Assembly: GCA_037178675.1 (NCBI GenBank)
Contig: JAYMGJ010000142.1
Span: 1-32,880, forward strand
Source of the DNA: Scleroderma bovista
Lineage: Eukaryota > Basidiomycota > Agaricomycetes > Boletales > Sclerodermataceae
Direction: 5' to 3'
DNA length: 32,880 nucleotides
The position numbers and the translations under genes were made by a program. Under the pieces are notes generated by a model that was given only the letters and a program-made list of their open reading frames with translations, was not told where the DNA came from and searched no databases. Below, piece after piece: positions 9,015-20,297 of the stretch. Within the stretch, counting starts at the first letter, position 1; each line of letters starts with the position of its first letter.

Positions 9015-9418
9015 CCATCCATCCATCGTCATATGCCCTCTGAGTGCTCCGGCTAGGAAATGCTTGTGCTGCCTCCAAGCCCAGATCTTCCTCGAGCTCA
9101 GAGGTGATGACGTGCCGCTGATATAAGCGACACGCGAGGCATTCGCCATGATGGGTGAACCCGAATTGTTCATCCCACTCCCATCGAGGGTTTGCATTAG
9201 TGGCTGGCATTGCAATGTTTTCCATCACGTTTATTACTCCCCAGTTGCCAATCCCTTCGTCGGCAGCTACATTCACTGGAGCATCTACATGCTTGTGGCC
9301 CTGTCCAGGGGCTGGGACCTCCAGTAGGTCATTGATGTTATTCTGGTGGTAGTCATTTTTGTGGGGCTCAACATTCGTGGGTGCAGGTACAGGGGTTGCA
9401 CTCGGTGCCCCCTCATGG
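9015..9418 (-). pseudogene. Ty3/gypsy gag-pol linker fragment
   Basis: The minus-strand frame from about 9276 to 9015 encodes a segment with a Cys/His cluster (FTHHGECLACRLYQRHV) and an acidic stretch (SELEEDLGLEA). I recognise this only as similar to the region after Gag in some basidiomycete gypsy elements. Its end continues into the sequence left of the MITE once the duplicated CTCACAAG is counted once. On its other side it is cut by element X at 9419. Confidence 0.6.
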
Positions 9419-9929
9419 TGTCATGCACCAAATGTGTTTGGTACTGTGGACATGGAGAAAGTTAGCCAATGAAATTAATGCGAAGAACACACCCAAGATC
9501 TGTTGAAAGATTGTCCTGACTTGAGGGATACAGACAGCCCTTGCTATCCATATCACGCAAAGTCAAGACTATCCTTATGTGAAGAATGAATACAAGCTCA
9601 TTGTAGCCATCTATCACACAAGAATGACTATCCTGATGCAAGAGATGAATGCCAACGCTGACAGTCATCTATTGCACGAGAACCGCCAAGAAGCAGAAGA
9701 ATCCAAGGATTGATGATCATTTCAGTATGAGAGAGGAATGCAACCTACTGCAGTCCAACTCCCATACCAGAACAACCAAAGAAGCAGAAGAAATGATAGA
9801 GAAACAAAGGAGAAAAGGAAGAATCATTTTTAGCGCCCAAATGTCAAATTTAGGCACCCAGTGCCAGCATTCTGATATTTTGAATAGCTCCACCATTTTT
9901 GAAGCTATCAATCATGTGACTATACCATC

Positions 9930-10427
9930 ATGGAGCCTAGACCATGGTCTATCTGCCTGTCAAGTTCAGACGTAAATCTGTTTATTTCCCATGGAGATAT
10001 TCCACCTGCAATCCAGACACCTGCTTCATCACTCACTATGGAGTCCGCATTTTCCCTGGAACGTTTCTCCACTATTGCAGCAGACCTCAATTATGTCCTG
10101 CTCTTGGGACAGCCTCTCCCTGAGCTCCTGTGTACTGTCTGGTACATATCTTCCCAGCCTGCTCCCTCAGTCCCTCTTGTTCTTGGTCAGCGCGTTCTCC
10201 TCATCAGTCCTGCATCGCACACGTACTTTGGTCATCTCAAGTCTATCGTTAGACTTGGAAATTCATATCTGGTCGTCTCTGTGTCTCCTGAGTCCTCTGC
10301 ATATGGTCCTTTCATCCCAGAGTCCTGTCACATCCATCTCCCTCTATCATTCATCTCGCTTCCCTGGACACATCAAATCCGCTATTCACATTTCACTTCC
10401 CTGCTATCCTGCAACAAACACGAATGA
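9930..10427 (+). CDS. Unrecognised conserved ORF of element X (copy 4)
   Basis: 165 codons from ATG at 9930. It contains ISHGDIPPAIQT near residue 34, an aliphatic segment YVLLLGQPLPEL, QPAPSVPLVLGQRVLLISPA, and then VSVSPESSAYGPF. The same protein is readable on the minus strand in the other three large X copies. Between copies many changes are silent or conservative (Asp/Glu, Lys/Arg, Val/Ile, Leu/Ile), which suggests it was once under protein-level selection. I see no catalytic motif, zinc finger or clear membrane protein signature and assign no function. If X is a long LTR, this would be an LTR-encoded ORF. Confidence 0.5.
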   Translation: MEPRPWSICLSSSDVNLFISHGDIPPAIQTPASSLTMESAFSLERFSTIAADLNYVLLLGQPLPELLCTVWYISSQPAPSVPLVLGQRVLLISPASHTYFGHLKSIVRLGNSYLVVSVSPESSAYGPFIPESCHIHLPLSFISLPWTHQIRYSHFTSLLSCNKHE

Positions 10428-11180
10428 AACAGTGCTCTAGAACCCTTCTTAGGAGCCCTAATAGAGTACAGAACCTTCCCCTTACTGCTCAAGGGAAGAT
10501 TGCACTTTGGGAGCACCAAATGTCACATTTTTGCTCTACAGAAGCTCAATCCAAGGGATTTGTGACACTCTGTGACCAGCTGTGACTCTACTTGTCATTC
10601 CAGGCCCCCTGACACTGCTCTTCTGGTCGGATCAATTCTTTTATTATCCCCCAGCCACTCCCATCAGTGGCACTGTTTCAAAAGCTCATCTCCAGATCTA
10701 AAGTTCAATCAATCACAGGTTGTGCTTCCCTTCTGTCTGAGTCACACAGAGTCACTCTGGCTCACTCTGACTCACTCTGCTGCGCATTATTCATCCCCTC
10801 TTGGCATTACTAATCCCCATTACTCCCCTTACCAATCACTTACCAATCATCCTTCAAATCATGCTTATCATGCTGCTTATCAATTCATGACTCATGCCCC
10901 TATGATTCATATGCATTATGTCATCGCATATGCTCATTTAGCTTTGATCTACTCATCCCATGCTTCCCCCCCCCTCTCTTTTGGGCCCCATGCAATGATT
11001 TTTCCATATTCTTGATTATGCACCCCTTTTTACCTATGTTTTTGCTCTTTCCCTTGGCTCAGCAGCTTGTTCAGGCTCTCCCCATTGATGACTCAGCCTG
11101 ATTACACTGCTTATCAATTGCTTACCAATTTCTTACCAAGCACTTAGTCATTTGTGCTTACAGGGCCACAGCCCCTCCTG

Positions 11181-11235
11181 TATATAAACCAGCAGCCAAA
11201 GGCTGCAAGGAAGTGTCTGCTTCCCCCTCAATAAA
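11181..11235 (+). promoter_or_regulatory. TATA box and poly(A) signal in element X
   Basis: TATATAAA at 11181-11188 is followed by AATAAA at 11230-11235. In the minus-strand copies a TATTTAAA motif occupies the equivalent place (for example near 13976-13983 and 18796-18803, just beside TGGGCTCAGCCC). Promoter and poly(A) signal so close together resemble the U3-R junction of an LTR with a short R. Confidence 0.5.
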
Positions 11236-11748
11236 GCGACCACATTCACTCTCCCTCACTGTCTATAAGCTCTATCTCTGTCTTTGGACTTGTAGGTCAC
11301 TCAGTGCTGGCCTAAAGCTCCTATATTGTTGTTTATCAGATATATCTTGTATCTGATCATTTCTCTAGGCTCAAGCGCAGTCTAGCATCTCTGTCCACTC
11401 CATCCCATCACTGTCCATCACATTCTTGAAGCAGGAACTGTTCCCTTGCTTCCCCTCTGCTCTGTCACTGCTGTTACACCCCTGTTGCTGTTCTATCATC
11501 GCTCTTCTATCCCAGGACTCTTCCTAACCACTGTAGTAGGCTGAAGAGGAGTCATTACCATCCCAAGTTGCATTCCATCCCCATCAGAAGCCCTTCCATT
11601 CCCTCCTGCATCCTGCCTGAAGGTGTGCAGCACATCCCTCTGAGGAGATTAAATACCAGAAATGCAAAGGAAGACCACCACTCGCATATTGCTGTCATTT
11701 GGTGTTGGTTGTTGGTTGTTCTGACCTCTTCCCTCACTTAGGCACACA

Positions 11749-12613
11749 GCGGTCCGACTCGTCATCGCTGTCGACCTCATACCGCTCAATGCAGACATCC
11801 ATTCCGTCTTGTGTGGTCATGGATGAGCAGAAGATGTCCTCATCATGGGAGTCGTGGGTATGCATCCGCCCCAAGACATGCGACGGGTTCTCCATCGCTG
11901 TCTCTGTCATTGTCATATATATCGATGACGTCTCCTTTGTCACTTGAGTACTGGGGGCCATCTACTGGGTCCCCCTCATCGTCACTCCCTGGTGACGGGT
12001 CTTGGCCGTCCATGACGCCATGGGCAGTATTATCCTGCTCGCCAGTGTCTTCAGTGGTGTCAGGCTCCTGCATGTCTGCCGCAAATAATCAGGCCTTATT
12101 TTGTTTCTTTGGTTTGGGGCAGCAGTCTGCGAAGTGTCACACTTCACCGCATTTGAAACATCCTGCGTCCTTCCACAAGAGTGTCCCTCTCACTTTCCCT
12201 GAGGCTCCACCTCCTCTATTGTAGGTGCCTCAATCGGCATCCCTCGTTCCAGGCTGCTGGCCATCTGTTCGCTGCTGTCTCGCATTGAACAGTGCTTTCT
12301 TATACAGCATGTTTCCCCTGTGGAAATATTTGTGCCCATTGCCAGAGTTCTCAGAACTCGACTTCTCCTTCGCAGGAACACCTGCGCTGGCCCCTCTAAA
12401 TGAACTCTTCACTGCTTGAGTTCAGGAGTGATTGCTGATCATCTTCAGTGCGCTCTCCATCTTCTGAACCTCAACCAGGATTTGATCCATGGCTGAGTGT
12501 TCTGCGGATATTCCGCATGCCTTCACGACTCCTTCTGCCAACGACAATGGGAGTCCATTGATGAACTTCCTCCTCATGGAATAATCATTCGGCGGCTGGA
12601 CCATCCTGGCTGG
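11749..12613 (-). pseudogene. Ty3/gypsy gag C-terminal half with zinc knuckle, broken
   Basis: The minus-strand reading shows the end of a gypsy capsid domain (PARMVQPPNDYSMRRKFING, then GISAEHSAMDQILVEVQKME) at 12422-12613. A Ser/Gly-rich linker follows, then a CCHC knuckle (CFKCGEV-stop-HFADCC) near 12118-12162. An in-frame TGA at 12137-12139 falls inside the knuckle, and another TGA at 12422-12424 separates capsid and linker. The region after the knuckle is acidic (DSDDESD) with a frame change near 11850. This is the upstream part of the gypsy that continues at 9418 beyond X copy 4; its N-terminal end is cut by X copy 1a. Confidence 0.78.
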
Positions 12614-12792
12614 TGTCACACACCAAACAGGTTTGGTACAGTGAACATGGAAGATAACACCTATATCAAATGATCCTTATGCGAAGGATAAGCACGATGG
12701 ACCCTCATCATAGCCATCTATCACACAAGAAGACTATCCTGATGCGAGAGATGAATGCCAATGCAGACAGTCATCTATCACACGAGAACCGC
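12614..12792 (+). mobile_element. Element X, copy 1a (5' end only)
   Basis: Begins TGTCACACACCAAAC, includes the near-palindrome ACCAAACAGGTTTGGT, and stops after CACGAGAACCGC, where the next X copy starts in the opposite orientation. The corresponding sequence continues uninterrupted at 9687 in copy 4. So copy 1b inserted into copy 1a or recombined with it. Confidence 0.8.
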
Positions 12793-13063
12793 TGTGAGTC
12801 AAAGTGTGGATTTGGGTCGGAGTAATAACCCAAACACAACACCAACAAACAACTACGAATATGTGCGAGTGGTGGTTTACCTCTGCGGTGTCCAGAGAGG
12901 ATATGCTGAGGAGGGGGAAAGGGGATCTACACCAACAGGGTGATGCAGACGGTGATGCAGGATACTCCTGGGGTACAGGAGTAATAGAAGATGAAGGGGA
13001 TAGGGGTCTGGACTCTTCCTAAAGCCTAGGAAGTGTCAAAGTGGGGATTGGGTTGACTGGGAC

Positions 13064-13687
13064 TGTCACGACTGTGACATCCGATCACCCTGTACCCTAT
13101 TGTCCAATCGCATCCACGCGTTCACTGCCCGTTTTATTGTATGTACTCCCTTTCCATTTCTCTCTATCTGTCCTGTATCGCCACCGATTGGTGAGTGTGT
13201 TGTCTGTTCTGTCTCCCTGTACGATTACCTAATATGTTTCCTTTCTTGTTTCCAGTTACTATATGTTCCCGTCCCGTTGCATTACTAATATGATACTCAT
13301 CGGTAATCTGGTTATCGCACTTACCGTACTTACTCAGCGCGCAGGGCGACTGCACTCGTCATTCATCAGTAATCCCGACTTCCCGTACATTGCCTCATCC
13401 GTTCCACTCAGTATAAATACCTAGATACTCGGCCTGTTGTAGTTTCAGTTCGAATATCAAATAAGATACTTCTCATCTGTTCTCCCTTCACACTCTCTGT
13501 CTCTGTCTCGTGCAAGCACTCGGTCGTAGACCGTTTACCCTCGGACACTCCGTCAGACCCTCGGACAGCCTTCCTATTACTCGGGAAGCGCAACTACGCT
13601 ACGTAGCATCTCGGTCTTACCGCTAGGCCAACCTCTGACCCCCAGATCCCCTGTAGAGATCAGATCGGTGAAGAACCGGTCTTGACA
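13064..13687 (+). repeat. Solo LTR of family L with target duplication
   Basis: 624 bp from TGTCACGACTGTGACA to CCGGTCTTGACA, flanked on both sides by GGGAC (13059-13063 and 13688-13692). The other X copies show the uninterrupted site (GACTGAGACTGAAAC near 21535 and CTGACAGAGACTGAAG near 18505), which proves a clean insertion of 624 bp plus 5. TATAAATA lies near 13411. The minus strand contains TGGCCTAGCGG (13620-13630), a fit to the RNA polymerase III box A. Confidence 0.94.
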
Positions 13688-14553
13688 GGGACTGAAACAG
13701 TGATACTACACCTAGAGGTTGGTGCAGCAAAGGGGCAAGGGGGCTCCTGACGTCCAGAAGCACTGAGAGATTAAGGATTGACTGGCTAGACTCTGCTTGA
13801 GCCTAGAGAAACACTTGGACTTGAATAGACTGAATAAACTTGAGATATCAGAGCCTTTAGACCTTCACTGAAGCCTACAAGATTCAAAGAACTGAGGGGA
13901 TACTGACTGAGAGAGTCTGAGAGAGGGATAATTTCGTGCAATTGGGTCTCTCCTCACTGGGCTGAGCCCAGGGGTTTAAATACATGGGGGGGCACAGCAT
14001 TAAAGTACAAAAAGAGAAGGGAGTAAGCAGAATTTGTCAGGGATTGGTAAGGGATTGGTAAGAGCTTTGTAAGGGGTTTGTAAGCAATCAGTAAGCAAGG
14101 GATAAGCAGGAATGAGTAAGCTGCATGACAAGATTGATTGGTAAGGGAGTGAGTCATCAGCTGAGTCATATACCAAAAATGCGAAAGGGATAGAGTAATA
14201 CTGATGACAAGAGAGCATCAGTAAGCAAGGGATGAGTCACTGCACAGCAGAAGGAGTCATTGATGCACAGCCTAAGAAGTTTAATGGGGGGCTGTGTACC
14301 ATCAGGAATTTGATGGGACCACAATGGGGAAGATCTGAGATAAACAGGGGGATTGATCCAAGACAAAACAGCCACAAGAAGGGTACCAGAAGTCCAAAGG
14401 TCTTTTTGGGGGGTCAGCATACACTAAGGTATAGTGCATGTGTTCTAGCGCCACTGAAGCACAACCATGGGCTCCCTTGATGAGCTCTCTTCTGGGAAAG
14501 AACAAGAGAGGGTTCTTCTTCCTAATAGCACTATAAGGTGGGGGGAATAACTG

Positions 14554-14967
14554 TCATGGTGCTGGGGGACGTCGTCTGAAAGTAGGGAAGCGGATAGAGT
14601 ATTGAATTCGACACATCCAGGGAAGTGAGACAAACGACAGAGGAAGATGGACATGGCAAGTATCTGGGAGGAAGGGACCATAGGCTGAGGGCTCAGGGGA
14701 CACAGAGACAACCAGAGAAGACTTCTTAAGCTTGACAATAGACCTAAGATGACCAAAGTACATCCTTGATGCAGGACTGATGAGGAGAACACGCTGACCG
14801 AGAACGAGAGGGACTGAGGGAGCAGGCTGGGAAGATATGTGCCAGGCAGTGCATGGGAACTCTGGGAGAGGCTGTCCTAAGAGCAGGACATAGTCAAGAT
14901 CTGCAGCAATAGCAGAGAAATGATCCAGAGAAAATACAGACTCCATAGTGAGCAATGAAGTGAACAT
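14554..14967 (-). CDS. Unrecognised conserved ORF of element X (copy 1b)
   Basis: 137 codons from MFTSLLTMESVFSL; the frame stays open upstream toward about 15050. It carries the same landmarks as the copy at 9930: YVLLLGQPLPEF, PSVPLVLGQRVLLISPA, FGHLRSIVKLKKSS, VSVSPEPSAYGPF. It ends in a basic, proline-rich tail (RRRPPAP) not shared with copy 4, so the C-terminal ends of the family differ. No function is assigned. Confidence 0.5.
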   Translation of the reverse strand: MFTSLLTMESVFSLDHFSAIAADLDYVLLLGQPLPEFPCTAWHISSQPAPSVPLVLGQRVLLISPASRMYFGHLRSIVKLKKSSLVVSVSPEPSAYGPFLPDTCHVHLPLSFVSLPWMCRIQYSIRFPTFRRRPPAP

Positions 14968-15287
14968 CTGGATTGTGGGGGGAATATCTCTGTGGGAAAT
15001 GAACGGATTTGCGTCGGAACTTGACAGGCAGATAGACCACGTTCTAGGCTCTCTGACGGTATAGTCACGTGCCTGATAGCTTCAGAAACAATGGAGCTAT
15101 TCAAAATATCGGAATGCCGGCACTGGGTGCCTAAAAATGACATTTGGGTGCTAAAAATCATTTCTTCTCTTTCTCCTTCGTTTCTCCATCAATTCTTCAG
15201 CTTCTTTGATCGTTCTGGTATGGGAGTTGGACTGCAGATGTGTGCATTCCTTTCTCATACCACAATTGACATTATTCCTTCAGTTTC

Positions 15288-16145
15288 GAGTGGGGAGTAT
15301 CTTAGTCGAGATTTGATCTAAGGACTACTAGGCCGGAGTACAGTAGTTTATATAGTAATGAAACTAAGGTGAGTATATACGGTGACAAGTAAACACCTTA
15401 ACGTCGAGACAAGGGATGGAGCAGAAGCAGACAGGAAAATAAACCAGGTACAAGAAAATAAAGCAGGGACAGGAAAATAAACCGGAGCGGAAGCAGACAC
15501 GGGGAACTAGAGTTACAGGGACGACAGAGGAAAAGCAGGGACAAGGGAACTAGGTCGGAAGAGGACAGGTAAGGGTCAGAGGTGGACTTAACTAATGTTA
15601 AGTCCGGAGCGATGTCCAGGACCGGAGGAAGTGGGACCGGAGGAAGTGCACGACCAGAGGAAGTGCAAGAGCGGAGGGAGTGCACGAGCGGAGGGAGTGC
15701 ACGAGCGGAGGGAGTGCACAGGTGGAGGAAGGGTGGAGTAGCCGGAGGAAGGTCTGGAGTTGGACATGGAAATGTCCTAAGCCTTTGGTGGACCTGACAG
15801 AGGAAGTGGAGCAGGAGCAGGAGCAGAACTGAGCTGGAGTTGGATGTACCAGCCGGAGTTGGGCTACGTTGCAGACAAGGCTAAGGGAGTGGCCGGACTG
15901 AAACTGGAGTAGCGACTAGTGGTAGGTACAGGTCCGACATGGAGGAGTTAGACCGCGGATCTGTCTGTAGGAAGACAGGGGTTAGTCCTGAGGCAGAGAT
16001 GGACGTAGTGACCGGAGTTGAGCTGGAGTGCAGCTATAGGGCTGGAGATGGCTGGACTAGATCCGGAGTTGCATCTATGCCTAAGGAGAGGTCAGGCGGG
16101 CCATGGTTAGACCGGAGTTGCGACTGGAAAAGTATGGATATGACA
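15288..16145 (-). repeat. LTR of family Z, copy Z1 (one end missing)
   Basis: Matches 24527-25461 of the complete LTR Z2 and lacks the first 411 bp of that copy. It ends TATGGATATGACA at 16145, directly followed by gypsy pol. The minus strand has a TATATAAA-type box near 15350. A 17-bp G-rich tandem repeat has only two full units here (15678-15711), against five in Z2. The truncated side joins element X at CAGTTTC/GAGTGGGG, a rearrangement joint. Confidence 0.85.
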
Positions 16146-18242
16146 CCCACATTCATCATCAATTCCCCGAAAATCCCCTTGACTCACTCACTCCACTCAC
16201 TCCCCTGCCACCCGACTTCATTCCCACAAAGAAGCTTACCAATGAGCGCCTGGCTTCTATGAAACTTAACTCTGATGGCTTCCTCTGGCCAGAAGAAGAA
16301 AAACCTTTTTGCGCATGTCATGAAGCTTAATGAAGCAGCGCTAGCCTTTGACGAATCGGAACATGGCAATTTTCGCTCAGACTACTTCTCCCCTTACATC
16401 ATCCCAGTCCTACCCCATGAGCCATGGGAGTACCACAACATCCCTATCCCTCCTGGCATTTGCAAATGTGTTATCCAGCTGCTTAGAGACAAGATCACAA
16501 CTGGACTCTATGAACCTGCCCAGTCGTCATACCGCTCCAAGTGGTTCTGTGTTATGAAGAAGAATGGAAAGATCCAGATTGTCCATGATCTGCAACCTCT
16601 CAATAAGGTTACAATCAGAGATGCCGGAGTTCCACCTATTTTGGATGACTTTGTTGAACCATTCGCCAGTCGGCAATGTTACACCGTCTTTGATCTCTTT
16701 TCCGGATTTGATGCCCGCCAACTGCATCCCGATAGTTGAGATCTCACATCATTCATGACTCCCCTCGGTCTCTTATGACATACTGCCATGCCACAAGGCT
16801 ATACCAACTCTCCTTCTGAATTCCAGAATTGTACTAGTTTCATCTTACAGGATGAGATCCCACACATAGCCAACATATTCATCGACAATCTTCCCATCAA
16901 AGGCCCTGAAACATGCTATAATGATGCCAATGGCAACACTGAAACCCTGCCAGCCAACCCAGGGATTCATCGCTTCATTTGGGAACATGCTGTAGATGTG
17001 CACCGGATTATGCATCGCTTTGTGCATGCAGGCGGAACGTTCTCTGGTCCGAAGACCCAACTCTGCTGTCCTCGTGTTTTGATTCTTGGCCAAGAATGCC
17101 ATCCTGATGGTCGCTCTCCCGACCATGGCAAAGTCAAGAAGATCTTAGATTGGCCTCCCCTTGCAATGCTGAAGGATGTGCGCTCATTTCTAGGTCTCTG
17201 TGGAACTGTGCGCATCTGGATTGCCAACTATTCCCTCCTTGCTCATCCTCTTGTCAACCTCTATCACAAAGACACTCCTTTCATTTGGGACACTCCCCAG
17301 CAAGATGCTTTCAATGCCTTGAAGATCACTGTCTCTTCCGCTCCCTCCCTTCATCCTATTGATTATTCCACAGATCTTCCTGTCGTTCTCTCAGTCGACA
17401 CCAGTTATATTGCCATCGGATTCATCCTGTCCCAGTATGATGAGTCTGGTTGCAAACGTCCTGCTCGTTATGGCTCACTTCCTATCAATGAACGTGAATC
17501 TTGCTATAGTCAGCCCAAACTCGAGTTATATGGTCTATTCCATGCACTTTGTCACTATCGTCTCTTTCTTTACGGTGTCAAGAACCTCCATGTTGAAGTC
17601 GATGCAAAGTACATCAAGGGTATGCTTAACGATCCTGACCTCCAACCTAATGCTACTATAAATCACTGGATCGAAGGTATACTCTTATTTGACTTTAAAC
17701 TAATTCACGTTCCAGCCGCTCGTCACCAAGGACCTGATGCACTCTCTAGGCGTCAGCCCTCTGAAGAGGAGATAGAAGATGGTGAAAGAGATGCCAAAGA
17801 CGCTGATGAATGGCTAGAAGATCTTTTGTTTTGTACCACCGTCCACCCTCTTTCTTATGACCCCGTTACACTCCCTTCATTCCTGTCTCAAGATATGACT
17901 CAAGATGTTATTTTACGACAAATTCTCCACTTCCTCCAAACGACTCAACTCCCATCATTCCCCTCTAACACTGCTTGTAAATGTTTCATCAGACGCTCCC
18001 TTCAATTTTTTATTCATTCTGGCCAACTGTTCAAACATCGAGGCCCTTGTACTCCAACTAAAGTCATCTTTGATCCTGATCTCCATGCACAACTTCTCAA
18101 TGAAGCCCATGAAGACCTTTGGCACCACAGAGTATTTGGAGTATTCCAAGCTGTCAGGGATCGCTTCTATTGGCCACAGATGTACTCAGATGTTGCCCAC
18201 CACGTTCGTTCCTGCCATGAATGCCAGATTCACAGCACCTGC
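16146..18242 (+). pseudogene. Ty3/gypsy pol: RT, RNase H and start of integrase
   Basis: RT begins in one frame (16146-16300: PLPPDFIPTKKLTNER, SDGFLWPEE) and, after a single-base shift near 16300, continues in another through FSPYIIPVLPHEPW, IPIPPG and SSYRSKWFCVMKKNGK. Two TGA stops follow in frame (16737-16739 and 16776-16778). The RT active site reads FIDN instead of FIDD (codon 16887-16889). RNase H is recognisable (LSVDTSYIAIGF, LELYGLF, EVDAKYIKGML, GPDALSRR). The integrase zinc finger (HHRVFGVFQAVRDRFYWPQM, then CHEC) is the last part before X copy 2 cuts in. Both stops fit CGA to TGA and the Asn fits G to A after C, all at CpG. The element is dead. Confidence 0.92.
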
Positions 18243-20297
18243 TGTGAGTCAAAGTGTGGATTTGGGTCGGAGTAATAACCCAAACACAACACCAACAAAG
18301 GACTACGAATATGTGTGGGTGGTGGTTTACCTCCGCGGTGTCCAGAGAGGATGTGCTGAGGAGGGGGGAAGGGTATCTACACCAAGAGGGTGATGCAGAT
18401 GATGATGCAGGATACTCCTGGGGTACAGGAGCAATAGATGACGAAGGGGATAGGGGTCTGGACTCTTCCTAAAGCCTAGGAAGTGTCAAAGCAGGGATTG
18501 GGCTGACAGAGACTGAAGTAGTGATACTACACCTAGAGATTGGTGCAGCAAAGGGGCAGAGATGCCTCTGATGTCCAGAGGTGAGGAAGATAGACTGGTA
18601 TGAAGCCTAGACTCTGCTTGAGCCTAGTAAAAAGAATAGATCTTGAATAACTTGGATAAACTTGACAATATTGAGCCTTTAGACCTTCACTGAAGCCTAC
18701 AAGGACTCAAGGACTGAAGGGATACTGATTGAGAGAGTCTGAGAGAGGGATAATTTCGTGCAATTGGGTCTCTCCTCACTGGGCTGAGCCCAGGGGTTTA
18801 AATACATGGGGGGGCACAGCATTAAAGTACAAAAAGAGAAGGGAGTAAGCAGAATTTGTCAAGGATTGGTAAGGGATTGGTAAGAGCTTTGTAAGGGGTT
18901 TGTCAGTGATCAGTAAGCAAGGGATAAGCAAGAATGAGTAAGCTGCATGACAAGATTGATTGGTAAGGGAGTGAGTCATCAGCTGAGTAATATACCAAAA
19001 TGCGAAAGGGATAGAGTAATACTGATGACAAGAGAGCATCAGTAAGCAAGGGATGAGTCACTGCACAGCAGAAGGAGTCATTGATGCACAGCCTAAGAAG
19101 TTTGATGGGGGGCTGTGCACCATCAGGAATTTGATGGGACCACAATGGGGAAGATCTGAGATAAACAGGGGGATTGATCCAAGACAAAACAGCCACAAGA
19201 AGGGTACCAGAAGTCCAGAGGTCTTTTGGGGGGTCAGCTTACACTAAGGTATAGTGCATGTGTTCTAGTGCCACTGAAGCACAATCATGGGCTCCCTTGA
19301 CAAGCTCTCTTCTGGGAAAGAACGAGAGAGGGTTCTTCTTCCTAATAGTACTATAAAGTGGGGGCATAACTGTCATGGTGCTGGGGGACATCGTCTGAAA
19401 GTGGGGAAGCAGATAGAGTATTGAATTCGACACATCCAGGGAAGTGAGACAAACAACAGAGGAAGATGGACATGGCAAGTATCTGGGAGGAAGGGACCAT
19501 AGGCTCAGGGCTCAGGGGACACAGAGACGACCAGAGAAGACTTCTTAAGCTTGACAATAGACCTAAGATGACCAAAGTACGTCCTTGACGCAGGACTGAT
19601 GAGGAGAAGGTGCTGACCGAGAACGAGAGGGACTGAGGGAGCAGGCTGGGAAGATATGTGCCAGGCAGTGCACGGGAACTCTGGGAGAGGCTGTCCTAAG
19701 AGCAGGACATAGTGGAGATCTGCAGCAATAGTGGAGAAATGATCCAGAGAAAATATGGACTCCATAGTGAGCGATGAAGCAAATGTCTGGATTGCGGGGG
19801 GAATATCTCCGTGGGAAATGAATGGATTTGCATCGGAACTTGACAGGCAGATAGACGACGTTCTAGGCTCTCTGATGGTATAGTCACATGCCTGATAGCT
19901 TCAGAAACAATGGAGCTATTCAAAATATCAGAATGCCAGCACTGGGCGCCTAAAAATGACATTTGGGCGCTAAAAATCATTTCTTCTCTTTCTCCTTCAT
20001 TTCTCCATCAATTCTTTGGCTTCTTTGATCGTTCTGGTATGGGAGTTGGACTGCAGATGTGTGCATTCCTTTCTCATACCACAATTGATGTTATTCCTTC
20101 AGTTTCTTCTGCTTCTTGGCAGTTGTCATGCAATAGATAACTGTCAGCATCGGCATTCATTTCTTGCATCAGGATAGTCTTCTTGTGTGATAGATGGCTA
20201 CGATGAGGGTCCGTCGTGCTTATCCTTCACATAAGGATCATTCAATATAGGTGTTATCTTCCATGTTCACTGTACCAAACCTGTTTGGTGCGTGACA
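18243..20297 (-). mobile_element. Element X, copy 2 (complete, minus orientation)
   Basis: 2,055 bp between TGTGAGTCAAAG and TTTGGTGCGTGACA, so both ends of X are present. The left flank is the integrase part of a gypsy pol and the right flank is a gypsy gag start. The flanks differ (CCTGC and CCGCT are only similar), so no firm target duplication can be called. It contains the TATTTAAA motif near 18800 and the family ORF around 19505-19765, here with a premature TGA. Confidence 0.82.
19505..19765 (-). pseudogene. Element X ORF (copy 2), truncated by a stop
   Basis: 86 codons from MESIFSLDHF to VSVSPEP, then TGA where the other copies have TCA (Ser). This is a C-to-G transversion, unlike the CpG transitions seen elsewhere. 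Downstream the frame continues recognisably (AYGPFLPDTCHVHLPL). Upstream it is open for about 45 more codons, which match copy 4 (ISHGDIPPAIQTFASSLT). Confidence 0.6.

Larger units (their letters stand above)
9419..11748 (+). mobile_element. Element X, copy 4 (complete, plus orientation)
   Basis: A 2.33-kb repeat beginning TGTCATGCACCAAATGTG and ending ACTTAGGCACACA. Other copies lie at 12614, 12793, 18243 and 21273 and share both ends, the reading frame, the TATA region and stretches rich in CTTACCAATC. It interrupts the minus-strand gypsy between 9418 and 11749. TG...CA ends, a TATA box (11181-11188) and AATAAA (11230-11235) in the 3' third fit a very long solo LTR or a non-autonomous LTR element. 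I find no clear target duplication (flanks CATGG and GCGGT). This copy is the most diverged of the set. Confidence 0.72.
12793..15287 (-). mobile_element. Element X, copy 1b (interrupted by a solo LTR, end lost)
   Basis: Begins TGTGAGTCAAAG (the X 3' end in reverse) and runs to CAGTTTC at 15287. There it breaks off into LTR family Z; copy 2 continues past that point. A solo L LTR is inserted at 13064. Without it the remaining X sequence is about 1.87 kb, very similar to copies 2 and 3. The ORF of the family lies at 14554-14967. Confidence 0.85.

Noticed and set aside
12614..20297. Element X as a Helitron because of the terminal ACCAAACAGGTTTGGT hairpin
   Set aside because: The hairpin lies at the 5' end, there is no TC start or CTRR end, and TG...CA termini with TATA/poly(A) signals fit LTR-type DNA better.
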